From Pseudomonas graminis (GTDB taxonomy: Bacteria; Pseudomonadota; Gammaproteobacteria; Pseudomonadales; Pseudomonadaceae): DNA of 46,001 nucleotides. The position numbers and the translations under genes are program-made. Below, in pieces: positions 23,647 through 31,567 of the stretch. Under the pieces are notes generated by a model. That model was not told the DNA's origin. It searched no databases and saw nothing but the letters and a program-made list of their open reading frames with translations. Within the stretch, counting starts at the first letter, position 1, and every line of letters starts with the position of its first letter. The stretch spans positions 1 through 46,001 of the forward strand of contig NZ_FOHW01000038.1 in the NCBI RefSeq assembly GCF_900111735.1, given 5' to 3'.

Positions 23647-26160
23647 CTAACCCTCGCGCAGCACTTGCAGCGGACTGGCGTTCAGCGCGCGCCGCGTGCC
23701 GAACACGCCCGCGCCGCCGACCAGCAGAGCGCCGATCAGTGGCAGCACCAGCAGCCAGGCGTGGGGGTGCCACTGCAGGTTGAAGGCGTAACGGTACAGG
23801 GCAAAGCTCACCAGTTCACAGCCAACCGCCGCCAGCACACCACTCACCGCCCCGAGCAGACCGAACTCGATGCGCCGGGCCTTGATCAACAACGCCCGGC
23901 TGGCACCCAGCGCCCGAAGCAGCGCGCCCTGTCGAATCCGCTCATCGAGGGTCGCCTGCAAGCCGGAGAACAACACCGCCATCCCCGCCGCCAGCACGAA
24001 CAGCAACACGTACTGCACCGCCATCGTCACCTGATCGAGAATGCTGCGCAGTTGCTCCAGCAACGCTTCCACCTGCAGGATCGTCACGGCCGGGAAGGCC
24101 CGGGACAACTCGACGATCTGCTGATCATTGCCCGGCGCCAGGTAGAAACTGGTCAGGTACGTGGCCGGCACATCCTTGAGGGTGCCGGGCTGGAAGATCA
24201 TGAAGAAATTAGGCTGAAAGGTGTCCCAGTTGATATCGCGCAGGCTGGTGACCTTGACCTCGCGGGTCAGACCGCCAATCACGAAACCGAGGGTGTCGCC
24301 CAGCTTCATGTTCAGGCTGTTGGCCAGTTTGGTTTCCACCGACACTCCGGGAACCACGCCCTCCGCAGGCGGCTGATCGCTTGCCCACCATTGCCCGGCG
24401 GTGATGCTGTTGCCTTCCGGCAGCGTTGCCGCCCACGTCAGGTTGAGGTCGCGCTGGGTGGCGTTTTCGCCACGGGAGTCCTTGGTGACGAACTTGCTCA
24501 CCGGCTCGCCATTAATGGTCATCAGACGCCCCGGAATCATCGGGTACAGCGGCGCGCTGTGGGTCGACAGGCGGCCCATGCGTTCAGCGAAGTTGTCTTT
24601 GTCGTTGGGCAGGATATTCAGCGCGAAGTAATTCGGCGCGTCCTTGGGCAGCTGGTTCTGCCAAGTGTCGAGCAACTCGCCACGCAGCAGCGCAATCAGC
24701 CCCATGGACAGCAGAATCAGACCGAACGCCAGCGACTGGCCGGCGGCGGCCATGGGATGGCGCAACAGCTGACCCAGGCCCAGACGCCACGGCAGCGAGG
24801 CACCGGCGAGCAAGCGGCGCAGGCTTTTCAGGGCCAGCAGCAACACGCCGCCGAGTATCAGCGCCGCGATAAGACCGCCGCCGAGCAGGGCGAAGGTCAG
24901 CACCAGGTCGAGACTCAAACGCCACATGATCAGGCCCAGCGCGAACAGCGCTGCGCCATAGACCAGCCAGGTGCTGGCCGGGATCGGCAGCATGTCCCGA
25001 CGCAACACCCTTAGCGGCGGCACGCGACCCAGCGCCGCCAGCGGCGGCAGTGCAAAGCCGGCCAGGGCAACGAGCCCTGTGCCGATACCGGCGACTGCCG
25101 GCAGCCAGCCACCCGGCGGCACGGCGGCGGGCAGCAGGCTTTCCAGCAAATGAAACAGGCCCAGTTGGGCAAACCAGCCGAGCAGGGCGCCCGCTGTGCT
25201 GGCCGCAACGCCCAGCATGGCGAGCTGCAGACCGAACAGCGCCAGCGCTTCATTGCGCGACAGGCCCAGGCAACGCAACAGCGCACTGGCATCGAACCGG
25301 CGAGCCGCGAAACGCGCCGCCGACAAGGCCACCGCCACGCCGGCCAGCAGCACCGCGACCAGACTGGCCATGTTCAGATAACGCTCGGCCTTGCCCAGGG
25401 CGCCGCCGATCTGTTGATTGCCATCCCGGGCGTCGTCGATTTTCTGGTTTGGCGCCAGCCCGGGTTCAACGGCCTTGCGGTAGGCGGCGAGGTCTTGCGG
25501 CGTGCCGCGCCACAGATCCCGATAACTGACGCGGCTGCCGGGCTGCACGACCTTGGTGGCTTCAAGGTCCGCGATGTTGATAATCACCCGAGGCGTCAGG
25601 CTGTAGAAGTTGCCGGCGCGGTCGGGCTCGTAGGTCAGCACGCGGGTCAGCTTCAAGGTCTTGGAGCCGACGTCGATGCTGTCGCCGACTTTCAAGTTGA
25701 GCGCCACCAGGATCCGCGCTTCCGCCCAGGCTTCACCGGGTTGCGGCTCACCGCCAACGGTTTCGGTTTCGTAGGGGGCAGGGGCGCTTTTCAGCTCACC
25801 GCGCAACGGGTACGCCTCATCTACGGCCTTGACGCTGGCCAGCTGGATGCCGTTGTCGGTGGCCACCACGCTGGAGAAAATCACGATCTGCGAGTGATCC
25901 AGCTTCAGCGCCTTGCCGGCGTCGATCTGCGCAGGGGTTGCCGGCGCGGAGCCACCGAGGATCAGGTCGGCCCCGAGAAACTCCGTCGCTCTCAGCAGCA
26001 TGGCGCTGTTGAGGCGTGCGCCGAAATAGCCGATGGCGGTGCTGGCGGCAACCGCCACCACCAGTGCGAAGAACAGCACGCGCAGCTCGCCGGCGCGGGC
26101 ATCGCGCATGAGCTGGCGCGCCGCGAGGCTGAGCAGGCGTGAAAAAGGCAGGCGTGCCAT
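23647..26160 (-). CDS. FtsX-type ABC transporter permease (YbbP-like)
   Basis: 837 residues from ATG 26160. It is a large inner-membrane protein with the FtsX/MacB-type layout: an N-terminal span (about 22-45), a long periplasmic part (about 45-265), several spans, a second periplasmic part and four C-terminal spans, ending LNASPLQVLREG. Two FtsX-like domains are apparent, as in E. coli YbbP. Its start overlaps the stop of the ATPase gene by one base. In E. coli the same pair (YbbA/YbbP) is divergent from tesA, as here, supporting orthology. It may help move lipids or lipoproteins, or act in envelope maintenance; the substrate is not established. Confidence 0.9.
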   Translation of the reverse strand: MARLPFSRLLSLAARQLMRDARAGELRVLFFALVVAVAASTAIGYFGARLNSAMLLRATEFLGADLILGGSAPATPAQIDAGKALKLDHSQIVIFSSVVATDNGIQLASVKAVDEAYPLRGELKSAPAPYETETVGGEPQPGEAWAEARILVALNLKVGDSIDVGSKTLKLTRVLTYEPDRAGNFYSLTPRVIINIADLEATKVVQPGSRVSYRDLWRGTPQDLAAYRKAVEPGLAPNQKIDDARDGNQQIGGALGKAERYLNMASLVAVLLAGVAVALSAARFAARRFDASALLRCLGLSRNEALALFGLQLAMLGVAASTAGALLGWFAQLGLFHLLESLLPAAVPPGGWLPAVAGIGTGLVALAGFALPPLAALGRVPPLRVLRRDMLPIPASTWLVYGAALFALGLIMWRLSLDLVLTFALLGGGLIAALILGGVLLLALKSLRRLLAGASLPWRLGLGQLLRHPMAAAGQSLAFGLILLSMGLIALLRGELLDTWQNQLPKDAPNYFALNILPNDKDNFAERMGRLSTHSAPLYPMIPGRLMTINGEPVSKFVTKDSRGENATQRDLNLTWAATLPEGNSITAGQWWASDQPPAEGVVPGVSVETKLANSLNMKLGDTLGFVIGGLTREVKVTSLRDINWDTFQPNFFMIFQPGTLKDVPATYLTSFYLAPGNDQQIVELSRAFPAVTILQVEALLEQLRSILDQVTMAVQYVLLFVLAAGMAVLFSGLQATLDERIRQGALLRALGASRALLIKARRIEFGLLGAVSGVLAAVGCELVSFALYRYAFNLQWHPHAWLLVLPLIGALLVGGAGVFGTRRALNASPLQVLREG

Positions 26161-26843
26161 CAAGGCTCCATTGGGGCGACCAGTCGGCCACCCTCGAGAC
26201 GGATCAGGCGCCGGCAACGGTGGGCCAGACGCTCATCGTGGGTGACCAGCACCAGGGTGGTGTTGCGTTCCTGGTTCAGTTCGAACAACAGATCACTGAT
26301 GCGCTCGCCGGTGTGGCTGTCCAGATTGCCGGTGGGCTCATCGGCGAACAGCACGTCCGGGTCGGCGGCAAACGCGCGGGCGATGGCGACCCGTTGCTGC
26401 TCGCCGCCCGACAGCTGCCGTGGCGTGTGGGTCAGGCGCTGACCCAGGCCGACGCGCTCCAGCAGATGCCGGGCCTGATCGCGGGCGTCTTTGCGGCCTT
26501 CCAGCTCCATCGGCAGCATGACGTTTTCCAGCGCGTTCAGGCTGTCGAGCAACTGGAAGGACTGAAACACAAAGCCCACGTGCTCGGCGCGCACCCGGGC
26601 GCGTTGATCTTCGTCCAGCTCGCTGAGGTTACGCCCCGACAGGACGACGGAACCGGCGCTGGGCAGGTCGAGGCCGGCCAGCAGACCGAGGAGGGTGGAT
26701 TTGCCCGAGCCCGACGCGCCGACGATGGCCAGCGTGTCGCCCTTGTTTAGTTCCAGGGAGAGTTCGTGCAGGATGGTCAAGTCACCTTCGGTGCTTGGGA
26801 CCACTTTGCTGAGGTTCCGAGCACTGAGAATACTTTCGCTCAT
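26160..26843 (-). CDS. ABC transporter ATP-binding protein (YbbA-like)
   Basis: 227-residue ATPase of the LolD/MacB/FtsE type. Walker A is GASGSGKST (about residues 43-51), the Q-loop VFQSFQLLDSLNALENVMLP, the signature LSGGEQQRVAIARAFA, Walker B VLFADEPTGNLD and the switch VTHDERLA. It starts MSESILSARNLSKVV. The stop overlaps the permease start (TGATG on the minus strand). The start codon is only 10 bases from that of the divergent tesA, so its promoter must lie within tesA or be shared. Confidence 0.94.
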   Translation of the reverse strand: MSESILSARNLSKVVPSTEGDLTILHELSLELNKGDTLAIVGASGSGKSTLLGLLAGLDLPSAGSVVLSGRNLSELDEDQRARVRAEHVGFVFQSFQLLDSLNALENVMLPMELEGRKDARDQARHLLERVGLGQRLTHTPRQLSGGEQQRVAIARAFAADPDVLFADEPTGNLDSHTGERISDLLFELNQERNTTLVLVTHDERLAHRCRRLIRLEGGRLVAPMEP

Positions 26844-26853
26844 GGAGAATCCG

Positions 26854-27459
26854 ATGCGTGCGTGGTTTTTAAGTGCTGGCCTGGGTTTGCTGCTGGTATC
26901 ACAAGGCGCGATGGCAGGCACGGTGCTGATCGTTGGCGATAGTATCAGCGCGGCTTTCGGCCTGGATACCCGGTTGGGTTGGGTCAGTCTGCTGGAACAG
27001 CGTCTGGCGAAGGAAGGCTTCAAGGAAAAAGTGGTCAATGCGTCGGTCAGCGGCGACACCAGTGCAGGGGGCCAGGCGCGGCTGCCGTCGCTGCTTGCCG
27101 AGCACAAACCGGATCTGGTGATCCTTGAACTGGGGGGTAATGACGGCCTGCGCGGGCAACCGCCGGCGCAATTGCAACAAAACCTTACCGACATGGTTGA
27201 GCAGTCCAAAGCGGCAGGGGCGAAGGTGTTGCTACTGGGCATGAAAATCCCGCCCAACTACGGTGAACGCTACACCACGGCCTTCGCGGCGGTTTACCCG
27301 AAAGTCGCCGAAGCCACCGATGTCGCGCTGGTGCCGTTCATGCTGGAGGGTGTGGGTGGCAGACCCGACATGACGCAACAAGACGGCATCCACCCCAATG
27401 TGCCGGCTCAGCCGTACTTGCTGGATAACGTCTGGCCCGTGCTTAAGCCACTTCTTTAA
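26854..27459 (+). CDS. tesA: Multifunctional acyl-CoA thioesterase I / lysophospholipase (TesA)
   Basis: 201-residue periplasmic SGNH-type hydrolase with a signal peptide (about residues 1-21, ending AMA). The catalytic Ser30 is in VLIVGDSISAAFGL, the oxyanion Gly is in SGDTSAGG (about 67-73), Asn96 in LGGNDGLRG, and the Asp177/His180 pair in DGIHPN. It cleaves acyl thioesters and esters and can act on lysophospholipids. A ribosome-binding site (GGAGAA) overlaps the divergent ATPase's start region. The gene ends before a terminator at about 27501-27531. Confidence 0.95.
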   Translation: MRAWFLSAGLGLLLVSQGAMAGTVLIVGDSISAAFGLDTRLGWVSLLEQRLAKEGFKEKVVNASVSGDTSAGGQARLPSLLAEHKPDLVILELGGNDGLRGQPPAQLQQNLTDMVEQSKAAGAKVLLLGMKIPPNYGERYTTAFAAVYPKVAEATDVALVPFMLEGVGGRPDMTQQDGIHPNVPAQPYLLDNVWPVLKPLL

Positions 27460-27500
27460 ATGCAATCGCTGAGGCGTTCAGGATGGACTTCCCTCCTGGT

Positions 27501-27531
27501 GCCTCATCGGCTCGTGATGCGGTTTTTTTTT
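27501..27531 (+). terminator. Rho-independent terminator of tesA
   Basis: CCTCATC (27502-27508) pairs with GATGCGG (27516-27522) with one mismatch, followed by a run of nine T. A longer imperfect stem using TGAGGC/GCCTCA begins just upstream. Confidence 0.7.
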
Positions 27532-27616
27532 ACAGCTTTGTCCCACCGTTGTTACAACCAATGCTCTCATCAGCAACGGTGACGCCCAATGTGATGAGCA
27601 AGTCATGATCACGCCG

Positions 27617-27645
27617 GGAACCGCGGGACCGCTTTAGACCACCTA
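27617..27645 (+). promoter_or_regulatory. hrp box (HrpL-type ECF sigma promoter)
   Basis: GGAACC at 27617-27622, then exactly 16 bases, then CCACCTA at 27639-27645. This is a full match to the hrp box GGAACC-N15/16-CCACNNA that HrpL recognises upstream of type III secretion genes in Pseudomonas. It ends 27 bases before the next start codon, with AGGAGG (27662-27667) between. No mismatch is seen in the conserved positions. Confidence 0.85.
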
Positions 27646-27672
27646 GATGCTTCCAGGCACCAGGAGGCCCAC

Positions 27673-28983
27673 ATGAATCCCATTCGCCCCTATCAAGGTC
27701 AGCAACCTGCTTTCCACATTCCTGAAAGCGCGCAGCTGCACAGTTCCAATGCCCCAACCTCAACGCGGTCGTCGAACCAAGCCTATCCAGCCGACTTGGC
27801 GCCTTCCAGAAACCGTTCCGTAGCGATGCCTTCAAAGGTGAAAGTAGGCGGAGATTCCTTTCTGATAGGAACGCTCAGAAGCCGTCTTGATGCTCAGTCC
27901 AGAGCCTATTTGCGTACGGCGCTGAATCCAGACGAAAACACGCCTACCACGCAACGTCAGGACGGAATCGTTTCCTATTTGGTGCAGCACGAGACGGACG
28001 ATAACCAGACGCCCGGACCCGATGTTTTAGCCGTGTCCGTTGACGTGGATCAAAATAAGTACCTTAAATCACTCGTGGCAGCCCGAGTCTCTGATAAAGA
28101 AACAGTTCTGGATCTTCGATTTGATAGCAAGCTCGGCCACTTTGCAGAAAAACTGATCTCAGGATTGAGGTCGAAAACCGCGGATAACGTCCAGGCATCA
28201 ATGCTGAAAAACGGTCCGAAATGGTACTGGGAACTGGAATCCGGGGAAGACCTGACGCTCAAGAAGCTTTCAGCCGAAAACATCGGCACCCTGAGAGGCG
28301 AGGTCAATGCTGCAAACCTCAAAGGTTATGAAAAGGCCTTCATCAAAAGCCTGATTGATGAGCCGCTTTATATCACCCACGCAGCGCCATCTGATGCCGA
28401 CATAAAACGTCCGGACGGTACGGTTTCGTTATTTTCCAGAAGAAAGCTGGAGGAAAGGCAAATAGCATTCAACACTGAAAACACGACGGACCACGATATC
28501 GACATGCTTGCCAACGATGATCACGTGTTTTTTTCACTTGAGGCGGGTGATCAACCTCAGAAAGACAGCAGCCGGTTTGGCGACAAATTGATGAGATTCA
28601 AGTTTGATCAGCCCAAGATCCTCAGCCATGCGACCCTGCATCTTGTCGACCCATTGACCGCCATACCGCCCTCTGTGGGCTTACGCTTTGACGCCATTGA
28701 AGAGCATATGGACGAAGAAGAGGCAGCGGACGCTATCGATAAACTTGAATCGCGCGCCTTTACCCCTGGCGAAGCCACATTTCATGGCCCGCATATGAAA
28801 ATAGGGCTCGCTTTGTCCATTATTCAAACCTGCAGAAACAGCATGCCGGACGACATGAGTCGCGAGCTACTCGAAGGCGAATCTGTTAACCGCGTAATAA
28901 ATGGATTGTTCAGGCCTACCGTGATGGTCCCACGGCACTTTTTCGACAAACCGGTCGATGAGTCGGACATTTTAATAAATTAA
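27673..28983 (+). CDS. Candidate HrpL-regulated type III effector, unknown family
   Basis: 436-residue protein with no signal peptide or membrane span. The first 50 residues fit the empirical rules for Pseudomonas type III secretion signals: 8 serines (16%), Pro/Ile at positions 3 and 4, and no Asp or Glu within the first 12 (MNPIRPYQGQQP). It carries a perfect hrp box and a strong AGGAGG. I do not recognise the family. Features include LYITHAAP (His236), NDDHVFFSLE (281-290), an acidic segment EEHMDEEEAADAID (about 350-363) and a C terminus rich in PRHFF. One guess is a toxin-like fold such as an ADP-ribosyltransferase, but that is speculative. Codons are richer in A/T than neighbours (AAA, GAT, TTT), suggesting acquisition. 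No chaperone or secretion apparatus is adjacent, and no insertion element flanks it. Confidence 0.8.
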   Translation: MNPIRPYQGQQPAFHIPESAQLHSSNAPTSTRSSNQAYPADLAPSRNRSVAMPSKVKVGGDSFLIGTLRSRLDAQSRAYLRTALNPDENTPTTQRQDGIVSYLVQHETDDNQTPGPDVLAVSVDVDQNKYLKSLVAARVSDKETVLDLRFDSKLGHFAEKLISGLRSKTADNVQASMLKNGPKWYWELESGEDLTLKKLSAENIGTLRGEVNAANLKGYEKAFIKSLIDEPLYITHAAPSDADIKRPDGTVSLFSRRKLEERQIAFNTENTTDHDIDMLANDDHVFFSLEAGDQPQKDSSRFGDKLMRFKFDQPKILSHATLHLVDPLTAIPPSVGLRFDAIEEHMDEEEAADAIDKLESRAFTPGEATFHGPHMKIGLALSIIQTCRNSMPDDMSRELLEGESVNRVINGLFRPTVMVPRHFFDKPVDESDILIN

Positions 28984-29155
28984 ACGGGACTGTCTGGAGG
29001 CAGACCTGGACCATAGGCGTCTTTCTCTGCCGGGCGTGAGACCGCCACTGGTCTTGTGGCGTGGCCCGTGTTCGGCATGACGTCTGCACCAGCCGTCCAT
29101 TGTCAGCGGCCCGGTTTGCGCCTATGGTGGGCGAAACCTATACAGGACGCTGACG

Positions 29156-29614
29156 ATGTACAAGAAAGAGCAGTGGCCACTCACGCTTTATTTCGACGGT
29201 GACTGCCCGCTTTGCGCGCGGGAGATCAAGCTCTTGCGTGCCCACGCAGAAGCGCCCGCTACGGCTGACGCAACGGCACCTCGACTGCGGTTTGTCGACA
29301 TGAGCGAAGAGGGCTTTGATGCACAGGCTCTCGGATTCACCCATGAGCAGATGCAGTCTGTGTTGCATGCCCGATTCGACGACGGCACCTGGGTTACCGG
29401 ACTGGACGCTACCCTCTGGAGCTGGCGCGCCGCCGGGCTTGGGGCATGGGCTGCACCGCTGTCATGGCGGCCCCTGCGGCCTTTGCTCAACGTCGGTTAT
29501 CGGCTGTTCTGCCGCTTTCGTCCCCAGTTGGCGTGGTTACCTCATCCGGATGGCAGCCGCCGATGCCGCGACGGCAGCTGTACGGTTTCCAGACCCTCAG
29601 ACCAAAACCGCTGA
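29156..29614 (+). CDS. DCC-family (DUF393) thiol-disulfide oxidoreductase-like protein
   Basis: 152 residues of the DUF393 family, named for its DxxCxxC motif, here DGDCPLCAREI (Asp15 to Cys20). The segment LRFVDMSEEGFDAQALGFT and the C-terminal RPLLNVGYRLFCRFRPQL are typical. The motif suggests a thioredoxin-like disulfide activity, but the biochemical function is not settled. Codon use returns to normal here, unlike the preceding effector candidate. A palindromic terminator follows at once. Confidence 0.88.
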   Translation: MYKKEQWPLTLYFDGDCPLCAREIKLLRAHAEAPATADATAPRLRFVDMSEEGFDAQALGFTHEQMQSVLHARFDDGTWVTGLDATLWSWRAAGLGAWAAPLSWRPLRPLLNVGYRLFCRFRPQLAWLPHPDGSRRCRDGSCTVSRPSDQNR

Positions 29615-29617
29615 TTT

Positions 29618-29637
29618 AAAGGCCTGCAGGCCTTTTC
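29618..29637 (+). terminator. Palindromic terminator after the DCC gene
   Basis: The perfect palindrome AAAGGCCTGCAGGCCTTT (29618-29635) begins 4 bases after the stop codon and is followed by T and C. It is short but fits a rho-independent terminator with a 7-bp stem and a TGCA loop. Confidence 0.65.
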
Positions 29638-29685
29638 CGGACGGGGGCTTTCGGCTAATGTGGCGCCCCCGCTCTGGAGCCCCCA

Positions 29686-29982
29686 ATGCCGCGCCGTCCT
29701 GCCTGGTCCCTTTATGCCTATCAATTGATCGAGCCTGACGAACAGCTCGACCTGTTCGCGTGCCAGGAAATCCTCGTGCATCTGGTCGCTCGCCAGCTCG
29801 AACTGGCAGGTTCTGCCGACCGCACCTTGTGTGGCACTTTGTTGCCCGCCCAGCCGCGCTGGTCGGAAGTGCAGCAGACGGTTTATCAGGACGAGCGGCT
29901 GTGCCCCCTGTGCCGGGCGATCATCGACGCCCAACGGCGCGGCTGGCACCCGATCTGGCCGGAACTGGAAGCCGGCGTATAA
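29686..29982 (+). CDS. Conserved small hypothetical protein with CxxC
   Basis: 98 residues starting MPRRPAWSLYAYQLIEPDEQ. A CPLC pair (LCPLCRAIIDAQRRGW) near residues 74-77 may bind metal with another Cys. The sequence is soluble and rich in Leu and Trp. I recall similar short proteins in Pseudomonas but know no function. It lies between the DCC gene and the L,D-transpeptidase gene on the same strand. Confidence 0.65.
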   Translation: MPRRPAWSLYAYQLIEPDEQLDLFACQEILVHLVARQLELAGSADRTLCGTLLPAQPRWSEVQQTVYQDERLCPLCRAIIDAQRRGWHPIWPELEAGV

Positions 29983-30066
29983 GGGCGCGCGAGCACTCCC
30001 CGAACGCGAAGGCGTGCGTGTACAATCGCGCACAATCAAGCCTTCCGTTTACCAAGGATTCTCCGG

Positions 30067-31035
30067 ATGTTGTCGCGCATTCCAGCTTTCGCCCGCTGTC
30101 TGTCGCTCGCTGCGCTGTGCGCGGCCGGCCCCGTCTCCGCCCTGGAGTTTCCGTTGCCGCCGCCCGGTGAGGACATCATCGGCCAGGTGCAAACCGTTAC
30201 CGCCAAGTACGAAGACACCTTCGCCGACCTGGCCACCCGTTACGACCTGGGCTACCTGGAGATGATCGCCGCCAACCCGGGCGTCGATGCCTGGCTGCCG
30301 GGCGCAGGCACACAAGTGGTATTGCCAACGCGTTTCATCCTGCCGCCGGGTCCGCGCGAAGGCATCGTCATCAACCTCGCCGAGTACCGTTTGTACTACT
30401 ACCCGAAAGGCCGGAACGTGGTGTACACCTTCCCGCTGGGTATCGGTCGCGAGGGCTGGGGTTCGCCGGTTTCCACCACCAAGGTCACCGCCAAAACCCC
30501 TAACCCGACTTGGACGCCGCCGGCCTCGGTGAAGGCTGAGCACGCCGCCGACGGCGACATCCTGCCCAATGTTGTACCGGCCGGGCCGGACAATCCGCTG
30601 GGACCGTTCAAATTCGGCCTCGGCCTGCCGGGCTACCTGATCCACGGTTCGAACAAGAAGTTCGGCATCGGCATGCGCACCAGCCACGGCTGCTTCCGCA
30701 TGTACAACAACAACGTGCTGGAAATGGCGGACATGGTCCCGGTGGGCACCACCGTGCGCATCATGAGCGAGCCCTACAAGTTCGGCGTCAGCGGCGGCAA
30801 GGTCTACCTGGAAGCGCACACGCCGCTGGACGAAAGCGGCAAGCCGTCGGTGGTCGACAAGCACACCGCCGTGATCAATGCACTGCTCAAGCGTGAAGAC
30901 CTGGCCAACAGCCTGCGGATCAACTGGGATGAAGTGCGGGACGTGGTCGCTGCCGAAGACGGCATGCCGGTCGAGATCGCCGTGCCGACAACGCCGGCGC
31001 CCGTTCTGGGCGGCGCGCCGATGACGCTGCAATAA
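30067..31035 (+). CDS. L,D-transpeptidase (ErfK/YbiS/YcfS/YnhG type)
   Basis: 322-residue periplasmic enzyme. The signal peptide ends about residue 25 (AGPVSA). A LysM-like segment (about 40-88; KYEDTFADLATRYDLGYLEMIAANPGVD) binds peptidoglycan. The YkuD catalytic domain (about 97-235) has His193-Gly-Ser and SHGCFRM with the nucleophile Cys209. It forms 3-3 cross-links or attaches the OprI/Lpp lipoprotein to diaminopimelate in the wall. Convergent oprI, the probable substrate, is only about 170 bases away, which makes a link with lipoprotein anchoring attractive, though not proven. A likely promoter -10 TACAAT lies at 30021-30026. Confidence 0.94.
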   Translation: MLSRIPAFARCLSLAALCAAGPVSALEFPLPPPGEDIIGQVQTVTAKYEDTFADLATRYDLGYLEMIAANPGVDAWLPGAGTQVVLPTRFILPPGPREGIVINLAEYRLYYYPKGRNVVYTFPLGIGREGWGSPVSTTKVTAKTPNPTWTPPASVKAEHAADGDILPNVVPAGPDNPLGPFKFGLGLPGYLIHGSNKKFGIGMRTSHGCFRMYNNNVLEMADMVPVGTTVRIMSEPYKFGVSGGKVYLEAHTPLDESGKPSVVDKHTAVINALLKREDLANSLRINWDEVRDVVAAEDGMPVEIAVPTTPAPVLGGAPMTLQ

Positions 31036-31067
31036 CACTCGCGCTGCAAACCAGAGCGGTGCTGATG

Positions 31068-31103
31068 CCCGTCCGTCCTGCGCCGCAGGGGGGCGGGTTT
31101 TTT
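31068..31103 (+). terminator. Terminator of the L,D-transpeptidase gene
   Basis: CCCGTCC..CCTGC pairs with GCAGG..GGCGGG (31068-31097), followed by six T (31098-31103). It is part of a larger nested inverted structure with the oprI terminator. Confidence 0.85.
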
Positions 31104-31161
31104 ATTGCCCGGCAAATGCCTCGTCAAGAGACGCCACCGGCATATCCCGGGCAATAAAAAA
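31098..31161. repeat. Exact 15-bp inverted repeat linking two terminators
   Basis: TTTTTTATTGCCCGG (31098-31112) is the exact reverse complement of 31147-31161. A second nested pair, ATGCC (31116-31120) and GGCAT (31139-31143), lies inside the 34-base loop. It spans the space between the two convergent terminators, so either transcript that reads through would fold into a long stem. Confidence 0.85.
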
Positions 31162-31186
31162 GCCGACCCGGTAACGGGTCGGCTTA
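31159..31186 (-). terminator. Terminator of oprI
   Basis: AAGCCGACCCG (31160-31170) and CGGGTCGGCTT (31175-31185) form a perfect 11-bp stem with a GTAA loop. Reading from oprI, the stem is followed by TTTTTATTGC, a classic rho-independent terminator. Confidence 0.92.
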
Positions 31187-31206
31187 TTAATAATCCCGAG
31201 GGATTA

Positions 31207-31458
31207 TTACTTACGGCTAGCCTTGTCCAACATACGCAGAGCGCGTTCGTTGGCTTCGTCAGCAGTTTGCTGAGCTTTTTGAGCTGCAGCCATAGCTTCG
31301 TCAGCCTTGCGATAGGCTTCATCGGCACGGGCTTGCGAACGAGCGGCTGCGTCTTCAGTTGCAGTCAGACGAGCTTCGGTTTCTTTGGATGCGCTGCTGC
31401 AACCGGTAGCCAGAACTGCGGCCAGGGCCAGAGCAGAGAATTTCAGAACGTTGTTCAT
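31207..31458 (-). CDS. oprI: Major outer-membrane lipoprotein OprI (Lpp)
   Basis: 83-residue lipoprotein. The lipobox LATGC places lipidated Cys20 after the signal peptide. The mature 64 residues form a coiled coil (SSASKETEARLTATEDAAAR, QARADEAYRKADEAM), with Lys-Ala-Ser-Arg-Lys at the end, where the last Lys can be linked to peptidoglycan. It anchors the outer membrane to the wall. The sequence is almost the standard Pseudomonas OprI. It is strongly expressed, consistent with AAGGGG as ribosome-binding site and a strong terminator. Confidence 0.97.
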   Translation of the reverse strand: MNNVLKFSALALAAVLATGCSSASKETEARLTATEDAAARSQARADEAYRKADEAMAAAQKAQQTADEANERALRMLDKASRK

Positions 31459-31538
31459 CGTGTTCCCCTTAAAGGACTTCTATCAAATTAGTCATCTCTC
31501 GAGAGTGAGAAAACGACCGGCGTACATCTTACTCATTG

Positions 31539-31567
31539 TTTGTAGTAAGTAAACGGACCGCGCGCAA
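31539..31567 (-). promoter_or_regulatory. Candidate sigma-70 promoter of oprI
   Basis: On the minus strand a -35-like TTGCGC (31567-31562) is followed after 17 bases by TACAAA (31544-31539). It lies 80 bases upstream of the oprI start. An inverted CTTACT/AGTAAG pair overlaps the -10 region. Modest match only. Confidence 0.4.

Noticed and set aside
27673..28983. The effector candidate as a pseudogene or frame-shifted remnant
   Set aside because: The frame is open for 436 codons with a strong ribosome-binding site and promoter, so it looks intact.
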